Position numbers and translations under genes: made by a program. Of a stretch of DNA of 64,000 nucleotides, positions 8,030 through 16,178 are shown in pieces. Source of the stretch: Sphingobacteriales bacterium (GTDB taxonomy: Bacteria; Bacteroidota; Bacteroidia; Chitinophagales; Chitinophagaceae); contig JAIXSZ010000063.1 in the NCBI GenBank assembly GCA_027484425.1, forward strand, positions 62,001 through 126,000. The letters are read 5' to 3'. Under the pieces are notes generated by a model that saw only the letters and a program-made list of their open reading frames with translations, had not been told where the DNA came from and did no database searches. The stretch's first letter is position 1. Each line of letters begins with the position of its first letter.

Positions 8030-9160
8030 TTATAGTCTGTTTTTGAGTTTTGGTATCATGGTGTTTTTCCAACTGGTAAAGTCTCCATCAATAATATGTT
8101 GACGTGCTTCGCGTACCAAGTGCAGATAAAATGCCAGATTATGTATACTCGCTATGGTAAGCCCCAGAATTTCTGATGCCACAAATAAGTGTCTGAGGTA
8201 CGCTTTACTGTAAAAACGACTTGTAGGGCATTCTATACCTGTGTCGATAGGGGAGAAATCGGTTGCCCACTTTTTATTTTTTATGTTTATTACCCCTTCA
8301 GAAGTAAACAACATGCCATTTCTGCCATTTCTTGTGGGCATTACACAATCGAACATATCTATACCCAGTGCTATATTCTCCAATATATTCCACGGGGTGC
8401 CCACTCCCATCAGGTAACGTGGTTTATCGGCAGGTAAGAGGTCGCAGCAAAGTCCGCACATTTCATACATCATTTCTTCGGGCTCACCCACTGAAAGCCC
8501 ACCTATAGCATTGCCGTCGCACTCCATACCGGCTATAAACTCAGCCGATTGTTTTCTAAGGTCTTTGTAAGTACTTCCCTGTACTATAGGGAACAATGAT
8601 TGCTCGTAGCCGTATTTTGGTTCAGTAGCATTCATGTGCTGTACACACCTTGCCAGCCATCTATGTGTGAGTTCCATTGATGTTTTGGCATAGGAATATT
8701 CTGAGGGGTAGGGTGGACACTCATCAAAAGCCATTATGATATCGGCACCTATACTACGCTGGGTGTCTATTACACTCTCAGGAGTGAATAGATGGCGAGA
8801 ACCATCGATATGCGATTGAAACAAAACGCCTTCTTCTTTAATTTTTCTATTGGCAGCAAGTGAAAAAACCTGATATCCTCCACTGTCTGTGAGAATGGGG
8901 CGATCCCAGCCGTTAAACTTATGTAAGCCGCCTGCCTGCTCAATAATATCAGTGCCTGGGCGCAGGTATAAGTGATAGGTGTTACCAAGAATGATTTCTG
9001 GATTTATTTCTGTTTTCAACTGCTGCTGAGATATACCCTTCACACTACCTACAGTACCTACTGGCATAAAGATAGGTGTGTGAATGTGGCCATGTGCGGT
9101 GGTGATAGTGCCAGCTCTGGCAGCAGAAGCGGTATCGGTGGTAGTTAATTTAAATTCCAT
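8030..9160 (-). CDS. tgt: tRNA-guanine(34) transglycosylase (queuine tRNA-ribosyltransferase)
   Basis: Exchanges guanine 34 in GUN-anticodon tRNAs for preQ1 in queuosine synthesis. The 376-residue product from the ATG at 9160 has the catalytic-barrel motifs: LTDSGGYQVFSLA (nucleophile region), the GGLSVGEP loop that binds the base, MGVGTPWNI, and MPTRNGRNGMLFT. The usual CxCxxC zinc motif near the C terminus is degenerate: the aligned stretch reads IECPTSRFYSKAYLRHL, keeping one of three cysteines, while the later histidine (IHN) is present. The frame runs upstream to 9247 without similarity. Minus strand, convergent with def. Confidence 0.93.
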   Translation of the reverse strand: MEFKLTTTDTASAARAGTITTAHGHIHTPIFMPVGTVGSVKGISQQQLKTEINPEIILGNTYHLYLRPGTDIIEQAGGLHKFNGWDRPILTDSGGYQVFSLAANRKIKEEGVLFQSHIDGSRHLFTPESVIDTQRSIGADIIMAFDECPPYPSEYSYAKTSMELTHRWLARCVQHMNATEPKYGYEQSLFPIVQGSTYKDLRKQSAEFIAGMECDGNAIGGLSVGEPEEMMYEMCGLCCDLLPADKPRYLMGVGTPWNILENIALGIDMFDCVMPTRNGRNGMLFTSEGVINIKNKKWATDFSPIDTGIECPTSRFYSKAYLRHLFVASEILGLTIASIHNLAFYLHLVREARQHIIDGDFTSWKNTMIPKLKNRL

Positions 9161-9313
9161 TCTTTGTTTTGTTAGTGTAATGGCGAAAATATGAGCAGCG
9201 AGACACTTTTGTTGGTTTGTACGTAGGTTTGAATATGCACGAAACAAAAAACAAGTTGACTAAAGAGTGCATCTTTGCCAACTTGTTTAGATAAGAGGTA
9301 CGCTTAATTGGAA

Positions 9314-9829
9314 TTATTTTATCCCCATTTTAGCTTTTACAACGGCAGTAATGTCAAATTCTTCTTTGCTGAACACAATTCCACCCTGACTATTGATGTC
9401 GAAGATATAATCGTAGTTTTTCTCTTTAGCCACGTCTTTGATAGCTTTGTCGGCTTTTTCTAAGATTGGAGTATAGAGGTCTTGTTTTTTTGTTTGTATT
9501 TTTTCTTGTGCACTTTGCTGAGTACTTTCTATACGTGTTTGGAGGTCTTGAAGTTCTTTAGTTTTTACTTCTTTCATAGCGTCAGTCATGGTTTTTTCGC
9601 CAGCCTGAAACTGTTGTAATTTGGTTTGGAATTCCTTTGTCATTATTTCTATCTGCTCCTGAAAAGTACGGGTATATTTGGCTAGTGCGGAATCTGCATT
9701 TATTCTTTCGGGCATAGACTGTAGTAGCACAGCTGAGTTGATATAGGCAATTTTCAGACTTGTAGTTTGTGCCTTAGCTGAGGTAGAGAGAATAAACCCG
9801 CAAGCAAGGAACATGATTAGTTTTTTCAT
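9314..9829 (-). CDS. OmpH/Skp-family periplasmic chaperone (second copy)
   Basis: A 171-residue exported protein with a signal peptide (about 1-20, ending AKAQ) and a long, charged, coiled-coil-prone middle (about 45-130) rich in Lys, Glu and Gln, as in Skp/OmpH chaperones that hold unfolded outer-membrane proteins in the periplasm. The N-terminal KIAYINSAVLLQSMPE and the C-terminal YDYIFDINSQGGIVFS are typical family ends. It follows a paralogue (9896-10414) and bamA on the same strand, about 65 bp after the paralogue, so it is probably co-transcribed. Confidence 0.88.
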   Translation of the reverse strand: MKKLIMFLACGFILSTSAKAQTTSLKIAYINSAVLLQSMPERINADSALAKYTRTFQEQIEIMTKEFQTKLQQFQAGEKTMTDAMKEVKTKELQDLQTRIESTQQSAQEKIQTKKQDLYTPILEKADKAIKDVAKEKNYDYIFDINSQGGIVFSKEEFDITAVVKAKMGIK

Positions 9830-9895
9830 TTGGTTTTTTTGTGTTTTTATATAAAATATTTCTTGTACTTTAAGACTGCTGCAAAGTAAATGCCA

Positions 9896-10414
9896 TTATT
9901 TGTTTATTCCAAGAATTTTTAACACCTCATCACTTTTATCAAGTTTAGGGTCTGCATAAAACAATGTAACTCCAGCAGATTTATCAAACACTAATTCAAA
10001 GCCCTTGGTAGAGGCCATTTTTTGAACAGCATTAAATACTCGATCTTGAATTGGTTTTACGAGTTCTTGACGTTTTTTAAACAAATCGCCTTCATACCCA
10101 AATCTTTGCTTTTGCAAGTCTTTTGCTTCTTTTTCTTTCGCCACTATTTCATCTTGGCGTTTGTTGCGCATATCATCTGAAAGCATGGGTTTCTCTGCTT
10201 GATAACCTTTGTACATTTTCTCTACGTCAGCCATTTTAGCATCTATTTCATCTTGCCAGGTTTTTGATAGATTGTCCAATTTGGTTTGTGCATCTTTGTA
10301 GTCAGTTATTTTTTCTAGAATGTACTTTGAATCAATAAAACAATACCGTTGTTGTGCCTGTGCGAAAGTGGTAGCCAGAAGTACCAACAAAACACTGAAG
10401 AATGACTTTTTCAT
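9896..10414 (-). CDS. OmpH/Skp-family periplasmic chaperone (first copy)
   Basis: A 172-residue paralogue of the neighbouring chaperone, with a signal peptide (1-20, ending FAQAQ), a KYILEKITDYKDAQTKL start, a coiled coil of about 80 residues and the end FELVFDKSAGVTLFYADP. It probably binds nascent outer-membrane proteins between the Sec machinery and BamA. It lies 72 bp after bamA on the same strand. Skp works as a trimer; whether the two copies here form mixed trimers is not visible. Confidence 0.9.
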   Translation of the reverse strand: MKKSFFSVLLVLLATTFAQAQQRYCFIDSKYILEKITDYKDAQTKLDNLSKTWQDEIDAKMADVEKMYKGYQAEKPMLSDDMRNKRQDEIVAKEKEAKDLQKQRFGYEGDLFKKRQELVKPIQDRVFNAVQKMASTKGFELVFDKSAGVTLFYADPKLDKSDEVLKILGINK

Positions 10415-10486
10415 GCGCTGCGATTTTTGTTATATGAAGTTTTAATTTATTTATATAAGACTTTAGTTTTTAACAATTTCTCTTTT

Positions 10487-13138
10487 TTATTCAGGTTCGA
10501 ACCCTAGCATGAATGTAAATTTAGCGATATTCTTTATTCCATTATTGCCAGGGGTAGCTCTGTCTACTCCTATACCATAATCTAGACCCAATAAGCCAAA
10601 CATAGGTAGGAATACTCTTATGCCCAAACCAGCGTCGCGGTTAAGTTTTAACGGATTGAATTCGGAGAAATTATTCCATGCATTAGCACCATCTACAAAC
10701 ATCAGGCCATAAATTGTGGCTGTGGGGCTGAGTGAGAAAGGATAACGAACCTCAGCTACATATTTATTGAAGATAGTGGCTGTTTGTGTGTATACATCAT
10801 AACCTCTTTGACTTATTATTTCGCGACCAATGAAGAAGTTACCTACTGTCATACCATCGCCTCCTAGTTGGTACCTGCCAAACGGAGAATAACCAAGGTC
10901 TTTGTTGTAATATCCCATGAAGCCATACTTAGCTCCCAATCTTAGGACGAGATTTCCATAAATCTTCTGATACCAATCAGTTGTAAACCTGTATTTATGG
11001 TACTCTAGCCAACGGTATTTTCTATCTGTACTTTCTGTAGTGTAGTCTTTACCTGAGAAAGCGCTGTAGGGTGGGGTGAACTGGAAGGTAAATGAAACGT
11101 TGGATCCACTTCTAGGATACAATGGACCATCGAGAGAGTTTCTTGATAATACAAACTTGAAGTTAAGGTCGTTGCTATAACCATTTTTGAAATTAGGTAC
11201 TAGTTCAAATTCTTTCAGACGATAGTTGTTATAAAACACACCAAAGTTGAAGACAAAGAAGTTGTCGGGCCAAGTAAGACGTTTACCCATCGAAAGACCA
11301 CCACCAGTAACCCTTAGAAATGATGCACCAGGAACTGTGGTGTTACCAGAGGTACGTGTGTATACAATATTAGCAGTAAGTGCATTTGGTCTTCTGCCGC
11401 CTAGCCATGGTTCAGTAAAAGAGGTATTCAATGAGTTGAAAAAGCGACCATTAGACGCATATGTAATGGAAAACTTCTGACCATCGCCTACTGGTAGAGG
11501 ATCCCAGAATTTTGGCTTAAGTATGTTTCTGGCAGAGAAGTTATTGAAGGTAATACCTACGTTGCCATAGAAATTGACACCACCACCAAAACCGGCAGAC
11601 AATTGTAGCTGATCGCTAGATTTTTCTACTACTGTGTATTCAATATCCACAGTTCCATCTTCTGGGTGGGGTTTGGGTTGAATACCTATTTTTTCTTGGT
11701 CGAAGAAACCTAGATTTGCGATTTCGCGCTGTGAACGTATCAAGTCTGTACGGCTAAACTTACTTCCCGGTAGGGTGCGAAGCTCTCTACGTATAACGTG
11801 TTCATTAGTGCGGTCGTTACCGGCTATGCTAATGTCTCTGATGGTTGCTTGGGCACCCTCAGTGATACGCATTTCATAATTGATAGTATCATTTATTACT
11901 GAAGTTTCTACTGGTTCTATGTTAAAGAATAGATAGCCATCGTCCATGTACAGACTACTTACGTCTTCTCCTCCTTCTGGATTTAGCTGCCTTCCCATTC
12001 GGGTTTCTAGTAATTGTAGATTGTAAACATCACCACTTTTGATGCCGAGTACTCTTGATAGAACTTCAGAAGAGTATTTTGTGTTGCCTTTCCAAGCGAT
12101 ATCGCCAAAGTAGTATTTGTGGCCTTCTTTTACTTTTATGTCAATGTTAATGTTTCCGTTCTTGACAGGATAAAGGGTGTCTGCCTCGATAGTTGCATCT
12201 CTGTACCCTAGTGTGTTGTAGTATGCAACTAGAGATTGTTTGTCCTCATCAAACTTAGTTTGATTGAATTTAGAAGAAGCAAAAAGTTTGAATCTGAAGT
12301 AAGGGTCAAGCGCGTCAAGGGTCTTAGAAAGTGAAAGAAATCCTGCTTGTGCAAGGTAATTTTTGAAGGTGCGAGGTTTGGATCCATATACACTTTCAGA
12401 TTTATCGGCATGTAGCGTTAATCTGCTCATTTCCTTGGTAGATTTCAAGGTCCGTTTCAGCCTGGCTTCATTTGCGTTTTCAGCACCTGAGATATTTACT
12501 TGATTGATATGCGTTTTGGTGCCTTTATTAATAAAAAAAGTAAGTATTACTTTATTTACTGCATTGGTATCATTTTTCTCTGATGCACTAACGGTTACTC
12601 TACCATAACCCTTGTCAGTGTAGTACTTTTTAATTCTTTCTGCCACTTCCTTTTTTGTGGCATCTGTTACTACTTTGTTGGTTACCAGAGGCACCTTAGT
12701 TTTAAGTTCTTTTGCTTCGCTGGGTTTTATGTTTTTGAAGTTATATCTGCTAAGTCTGGGGCGCTCTTCTACTGCTATATTTATAAATACTTTGTCGTCG
12801 ATAATTTTTGTTACGCTGATTTCGATATTCGAAAATAGTTCTTGCTTCCATAACGCTTTTATGGCTTTAGCGATTCCTTCATCGTTTGGTAGCACTACTT
12901 TTTGGCCTACCAATAAGTTAGTAACTGCTATCAATAGGTCTTGATCCAAATATTGTGCACCAGATACTGTTATGCCACCCAAACTGTACTCCTTGGGTTT
13001 GTTGTAGTTCATGCCTTGCTGGCGCATGCTATTAAGGCCGCCACTGTTAGTGTTTCCTAATTGTGCAAAAGAATTGCGAGTGGCAAAAAGGAAGACTAAA
13101 AGAGTTGTGTATCTGAAAATGGAGGGAGGGAAATACAA
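10487..13138 (-). CDS. bamA: Outer membrane protein assembly factor BamA
   Basis: Omp85-family insertase of outer-membrane barrels. After a signal peptide (hydrophobic TTLLVFLFA, ending SFAQ) come several POTRA domains (FSNIEISVTKIIDDKVFINI, then DATIEADTLYPV and FFNIEPVETSVIN regions), followed by a C-terminal 16-strand barrel that ends TFMLGFEPE. The start is uncertain. The open frame reaches 13318, 62 bp inside uppS, with ATGs at 13318 and 13276, but both place about 60-75 odd polar residues before the signal peptide. The TTG at 13138 gives a normal signal peptide and an 883-residue protein, and is preferred here. Order uppS-bamA-ompH-ompH is common in Bacteroidota. Confidence 0.9.
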   Translation of the reverse strand: MYFPPSIFRYTTLLVFLFATRNSFAQLGNTNSGGLNSMRQQGMNYNKPKEYSLGGITVSGAQYLDQDLLIAVTNLLVGQKVVLPNDEGIAKAIKALWKQELFSNIEISVTKIIDDKVFINIAVEERPRLSRYNFKNIKPSEAKELKTKVPLVTNKVVTDATKKEVAERIKKYYTDKGYGRVTVSASEKNDTNAVNKVILTFFINKGTKTHINQVNISGAENANEARLKRTLKSTKEMSRLTLHADKSESVYGSKPRTFKNYLAQAGFLSLSKTLDALDPYFRFKLFASSKFNQTKFDEDKQSLVAYYNTLGYRDATIEADTLYPVKNGNINIDIKVKEGHKYYFGDIAWKGNTKYSSEVLSRVLGIKSGDVYNLQLLETRMGRQLNPEGGEDVSSLYMDDGYLFFNIEPVETSVINDTINYEMRITEGAQATIRDISIAGNDRTNEHVIRRELRTLPGSKFSRTDLIRSQREIANLGFFDQEKIGIQPKPHPEDGTVDIEYTVVEKSSDQLQLSAGFGGGVNFYGNVGITFNNFSARNILKPKFWDPLPVGDGQKFSITYASNGRFFNSLNTSFTEPWLGGRRPNALTANIVYTRTSGNTTVPGASFLRVTGGGLSMGKRLTWPDNFFVFNFGVFYNNYRLKEFELVPNFKNGYSNDLNFKFVLSRNSLDGPLYPRSGSNVSFTFQFTPPYSAFSGKDYTTESTDRKYRWLEYHKYRFTTDWYQKIYGNLVLRLGAKYGFMGYYNKDLGYSPFGRYQLGGDGMTVGNFFIGREIISQRGYDVYTQTATIFNKYVAEVRYPFSLSPTATIYGLMFVDGANAWNNFSEFNPLKLNRDAGLGIRVFLPMFGLLGLDYGIGVDRATPGNNGIKNIAKFTFMLGFEPE

Positions 13139-13256
13139 ATTGTTAGTATTAAAAAATGACAAGTTTACAGATGTGCTGTTGTATGCAAAATGCCCACCAG
13201 CTCCAGAGCCAGTAGTCAATGTGTTTTTGTGTTTATTTACGCGTTTTGTTGCGTTA

Positions 13257-14030
13257 CTAATTCGTGCCCTGTGCATGTTCGGGTTTAATCGTTTGAATTT
13301 GTTCACTCGTTTTTCCAAATCTGCGTTCTCTTTGCTGATAGTTCAGGATGGCTTCAAACAGATGTTGTTGTCTGAAGTCGGGCCAATGTACATTGGTGAA
13401 GTACAACTCTGCATATGCTAACTGATACAAAAGAAAGTTGCTAATTCTATATTCTCCACTTGTACGGATCATCAACTCAGGGTCGGGAAACTGACTTGTA
13501 AATAAATGTTGACCAAAAGTATCGTCTGTAATGTCTTCGATAAGCATAGTACCAGCTGCAACTTTTTCGGCAATCAGTTTTGAAGCATGTACTATTTCGT
13601 TTCTGGAACCATAACTAAGCGCCAAAATAAGATTCAGTCCAGTGTTCATTGCTGTCATTTCTTTGGCTTCATTCAGTTCCTTCTGGCATATAGCGGGCAG
13701 GCTATAAAAATCTCCTATTACATGGAGCCGGACGTTATTTTTCTTCAGTTCGTCTACTTCTTTCCTGATGGTGTTAACCAGCAGCTCCATCAAAGCATCG
13801 ACTTCTGCTTTGGGACGGTTCCAGTTTTCGGCAGAGAAAGCATATAATGTGAGGTAGCCTACACCAATAGCACCACAAGCGTCCACTATTTCACGCACAC
13901 TTACCACGCCTTCGTAATGCCCGTAGACCCTATCCTCGCCACGCTCTTTTGCCCAACGGCCATTACCATCCATAATGATGGCTATATGGGCTGGCAATTT
14001 GGTACGATCAATCGATTCAGGAATATTCAT
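13257..14030 (-). CDS. uppS: Isoprenyl (di-trans,poly-cis-undecaprenyl) diphosphate synthase
   Basis: Cis-prenyltransferase that makes the C55 lipid carrier for peptidoglycan and LPS sugars. The 257-residue product starts MNIPESIDRTKLPAHIAIIM. It has the catalytic IMDGNGRWA motif near residue 20, LTLYAFSAENWNRP near 70, and the C-terminal PDPELMIRTSGEYRISNFLL and YAELYFTNVHWPDF motifs. The frame extends to a TTG at 14057 inside the promoter region, so the ATG at 14030 is preferred. First gene of the envelope cluster. Confidence 0.95.
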   Translation of the reverse strand: MNIPESIDRTKLPAHIAIIMDGNGRWAKERGEDRVYGHYEGVVSVREIVDACGAIGVGYLTLYAFSAENWNRPKAEVDALMELLVNTIRKEVDELKKNNVRLHVIGDFYSLPAICQKELNEAKEMTAMNTGLNLILALSYGSRNEIVHASKLIAEKVAAGTMLIEDITDDTFGQHLFTSQFPDPELMIRTSGEYRISNFLLYQLAYAELYFTNVHWPDFRQQHLFEAILNYQQRERRFGKTSEQIQTIKPEHAQGTN

Positions 14031-14054
14031 TTCAGGAATTATGCGAAAAGTGCG

Positions 14055-14062
14055 CAAAGGTA
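14055..14062 (-). promoter_or_regulatory. Promoter -7 element TACCTTTG ahead of uppS
   Basis: TACCTTTG on the minus strand fits the Bacteroidota -7 consensus TAnnTTTG exactly and ends 24 bp before the uppS ATG. No well-placed TTG -33 element was seen, so this is moderate support. Confidence 0.45.
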
Positions 14063-14300
14063 CAAAAATAGCTTACAGTAGATGGTATCAAAATATGTAA
14101 ATACAGTTTAACTCGATTTTAACTGCACTGTATGGTGTAAATATTTGCTATGATTTGGATGGTTTGTGTATTCAACTGATAATTATCAGGTGTAAACAAT
14201 TGATTTATGCTGTAGTATAAATACTATTTGCAACATACAACCAATATCACTGTATCTTTATCATGTTAATAACCTAGGCCACCTGCTGTAGTACCTGTAA

Positions 14301-15257
14301 ATGAAATCAGTAGCATTTAAAATAGTATTGATTATTTGTGCGTTGGCTCTTTCAGAAAGTCTTGTGGCGCAGGTGAGGGTGCGTAGGGTGAAGGGTAAAT
14401 ATTTGCATAAACAAAAATATACGCAGATTATCCAAGAGCAGAAACGTAAAAAATCAACTGAAATTGTAATATCGCCTAAGTCCAAAATTAAAGATCCGCT
14501 TGATGCAGTTTTTTACTTGGGTTGGAAGGCAAAGCGACCTCTCACCTACGGTGATTTTAAGTACAATCGAAATTTGTATAATAAATTTTTACCTACAAGA
14601 GATACTGATTTAGCGAATGTTATTTATCCTGATTATCGCGAGTTTTACAAGCGATTATCTGAGCGGCTGGCAAAAGAAGAACAGGTGTATGATGACTATT
14701 GGCAAGATAAACTCAACCAAATTACCCGACCAAGGGCTGATGGAGCTGTGGGTGAGATACATAATGGAACGTTACAAGATACAGGATATGTACTGACTAT
14801 AACAGTTGACTCGCCAGCCGCATCGATTATCAACATTGCCCCCATTATATATGTCCTGGATCCAAGTACTTTTTATTTCAACATAACACCCATGTTCAAT
14901 ATTAACGATTCGTGGATGATAGTGAAGTCGAAGGATATATTGGAACATGAGCAAATACACTTTGATATTTTCGAGCTATTTGCGCGCAAAATGCGAAAAC
15001 ATTTAGTAGAAACATTAAGAGAAAACTATGATTATAACACAGACCTTGATCTAGCCAACGAGATAACACCTGTTTTTGAGCAGTTGTACCAGCAATTGAA
15101 TAATATGCAATTTGAGTTTGATAAACAGACTGGAGCTGCAACATCTGCCAATGCAACACTGCACTATGTGAACACTGCCTGGCGAAAAATGCTGAAAACA
15201 CAGATAGATAATCTTAAGGAATATGCCATCCCCGAAGGTAATATTACCATAAGATAA
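14301..15257 (+). CDS. Secreted DUF922-like putative zinc protease
   Basis: A 318-residue exported protein with a signal peptide (about 1-23, ending LVAQ). Near residue 215 it has DILEHEQIHFDIFELFARKM. The H-x-x-x-H pair with a following acidic residue resembles the H-EQ-x-HFD motif of DUF922 proteins, which are predicted zinc-dependent proteases. It is preceded by a basic, poorly conserved segment and the WKAKRPLTYGDFK start typical of this family in Bacteroidota. It stands alone, facing away from uppS. The fold family is likely; peptidase activity is inferred only. Confidence 0.6.
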   Translation: MKSVAFKIVLIICALALSESLVAQVRVRRVKGKYLHKQKYTQIIQEQKRKKSTEIVISPKSKIKDPLDAVFYLGWKAKRPLTYGDFKYNRNLYNKFLPTRDTDLANVIYPDYREFYKRLSERLAKEEQVYDDYWQDKLNQITRPRADGAVGEIHNGTLQDTGYVLTITVDSPAASIINIAPIIYVLDPSTFYFNITPMFNINDSWMIVKSKDILEHEQIHFDIFELFARKMRKHLVETLRENYDYNTDLDLANEITPVFEQLYQQLNNMQFEFDKQTGAATSANATLHYVNTAWRKMLKTQIDNLKEYAIPEGNITIR

Positions 15258-15304
15258 GTACTGTTATCATTCTAATTGCTCACACTTTCATTACTGCATT
15301 TGTG

Positions 15305-15312
15305 TACTTTTG
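15305..15312 (+). promoter_or_regulatory. Promoter -7 element TACTTTTG ahead of punA
   Basis: Exact match to TAnnTTTG, 20 bp before the punA ATG. The nearest TTG upstream (15276-15278) is spaced a little wide at 26 bp. Confidence 0.4.
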
Positions 15313-15332
15313 CCCGCATAAAAATTAGATAA

Positions 15333-16166
15333 ATGACTCTGTTTGATAAAATACAGGAAACCGCCGCATTCATAAAAACTAAAATAACCCATACCCCTAA
15401 AGTAGGTATCATACTAGGTAGTGGATTGGGTGGGCTTACAGAAAACATAGTTAGCGAATGCGTACTTAAATATTCTGAGATCCCAAATTTTCCGGTGTCA
15501 ACTGTAAAAGGACATGGAGGAGAATTGATATTTGGTAAGATGGGCAATTGTGATGTCGTGTTAATGTCTGGTAGGTTTCATTATTATGAGGGGTATGATA
15601 TGGATACAGTCACCTTTCCGGTGAGGGTAATGAAGGCATTGGGTGCCGATACGCTGATAGTTTCTAATGCGGCAGGAGGTATGAATAAACATTTCAGGAT
15701 AGGGGAGTTGATGATTATTACTGATCATATTAACCAGTTTCCGGAGCATCCTTTGCGTGGACCCAATGACGAAAGGCTGGGGACTAGATTTCCGGATATG
15801 AGTAAAACATATGACCCAGAGCTAATTGATGCAGCTAAAGGTATTGCAGCGAATTTGGGTATAGATGTAACCACTGGTGTATATGTAGGTTTACAAGGTC
15901 CAACTTTCGAAACACCTGCTGAGTATAGGTGGCTGCACGTAATAGGTGGTGATGCAGTGGGCATGAGTACAGTGCCAGAAGTAATAGTAGCCAAACATGG
16001 CAATATGCGAGTGTTTGGCATGAGTGTGATAACAGATTTAGGCATAAGCGATGTGCCAGTTACAATAACACACGAAGAGGTGCTAGAGGCAGCCAACGCT
16101 GCCGCACCACGCATGGCAGCCATAGTATCAGGATTGGTAGCACATATAGCAGGTAAAATAGTGTAG
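15333..16166 (+). CDS. punA: Purine nucleoside phosphorylase I (inosine/guanosine type)
   Basis: Cytoplasmic phosphorolysis of inosine and guanosine to free base plus ribose-1-phosphate, in purine salvage. The 277-residue length is typical of the trimeric class. Motifs: IILGSGLGGL (phosphate loop, about 27), GRFHYYEGYDM (about 83), VSNAAGGMN (about 110), LQGPTFETPAEYR (about 190) and GGDAVGMSTVPE (about 208), followed by SVITDLG. It has a TACTTTTG element at 15305-15312 and converges with the P-type ATPase gene. Confidence 0.95.
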   Translation: MTLFDKIQETAAFIKTKITHTPKVGIILGSGLGGLTENIVSECVLKYSEIPNFPVSTVKGHGGELIFGKMGNCDVVLMSGRFHYYEGYDMDTVTFPVRVMKALGADTLIVSNAAGGMNKHFRIGELMIITDHINQFPEHPLRGPNDERLGTRFPDMSKTYDPELIDAAKGIAANLGIDVTTGVYVGLQGPTFETPAEYRWLHVIGGDAVGMSTVPEVIVAKHGNMRVFGMSVITDLGISDVPVTITHEEVLEAANAAAPRMAAIVSGLVAHIAGKIV

Positions 16167-16178
16167 TAAACCTTCAAA

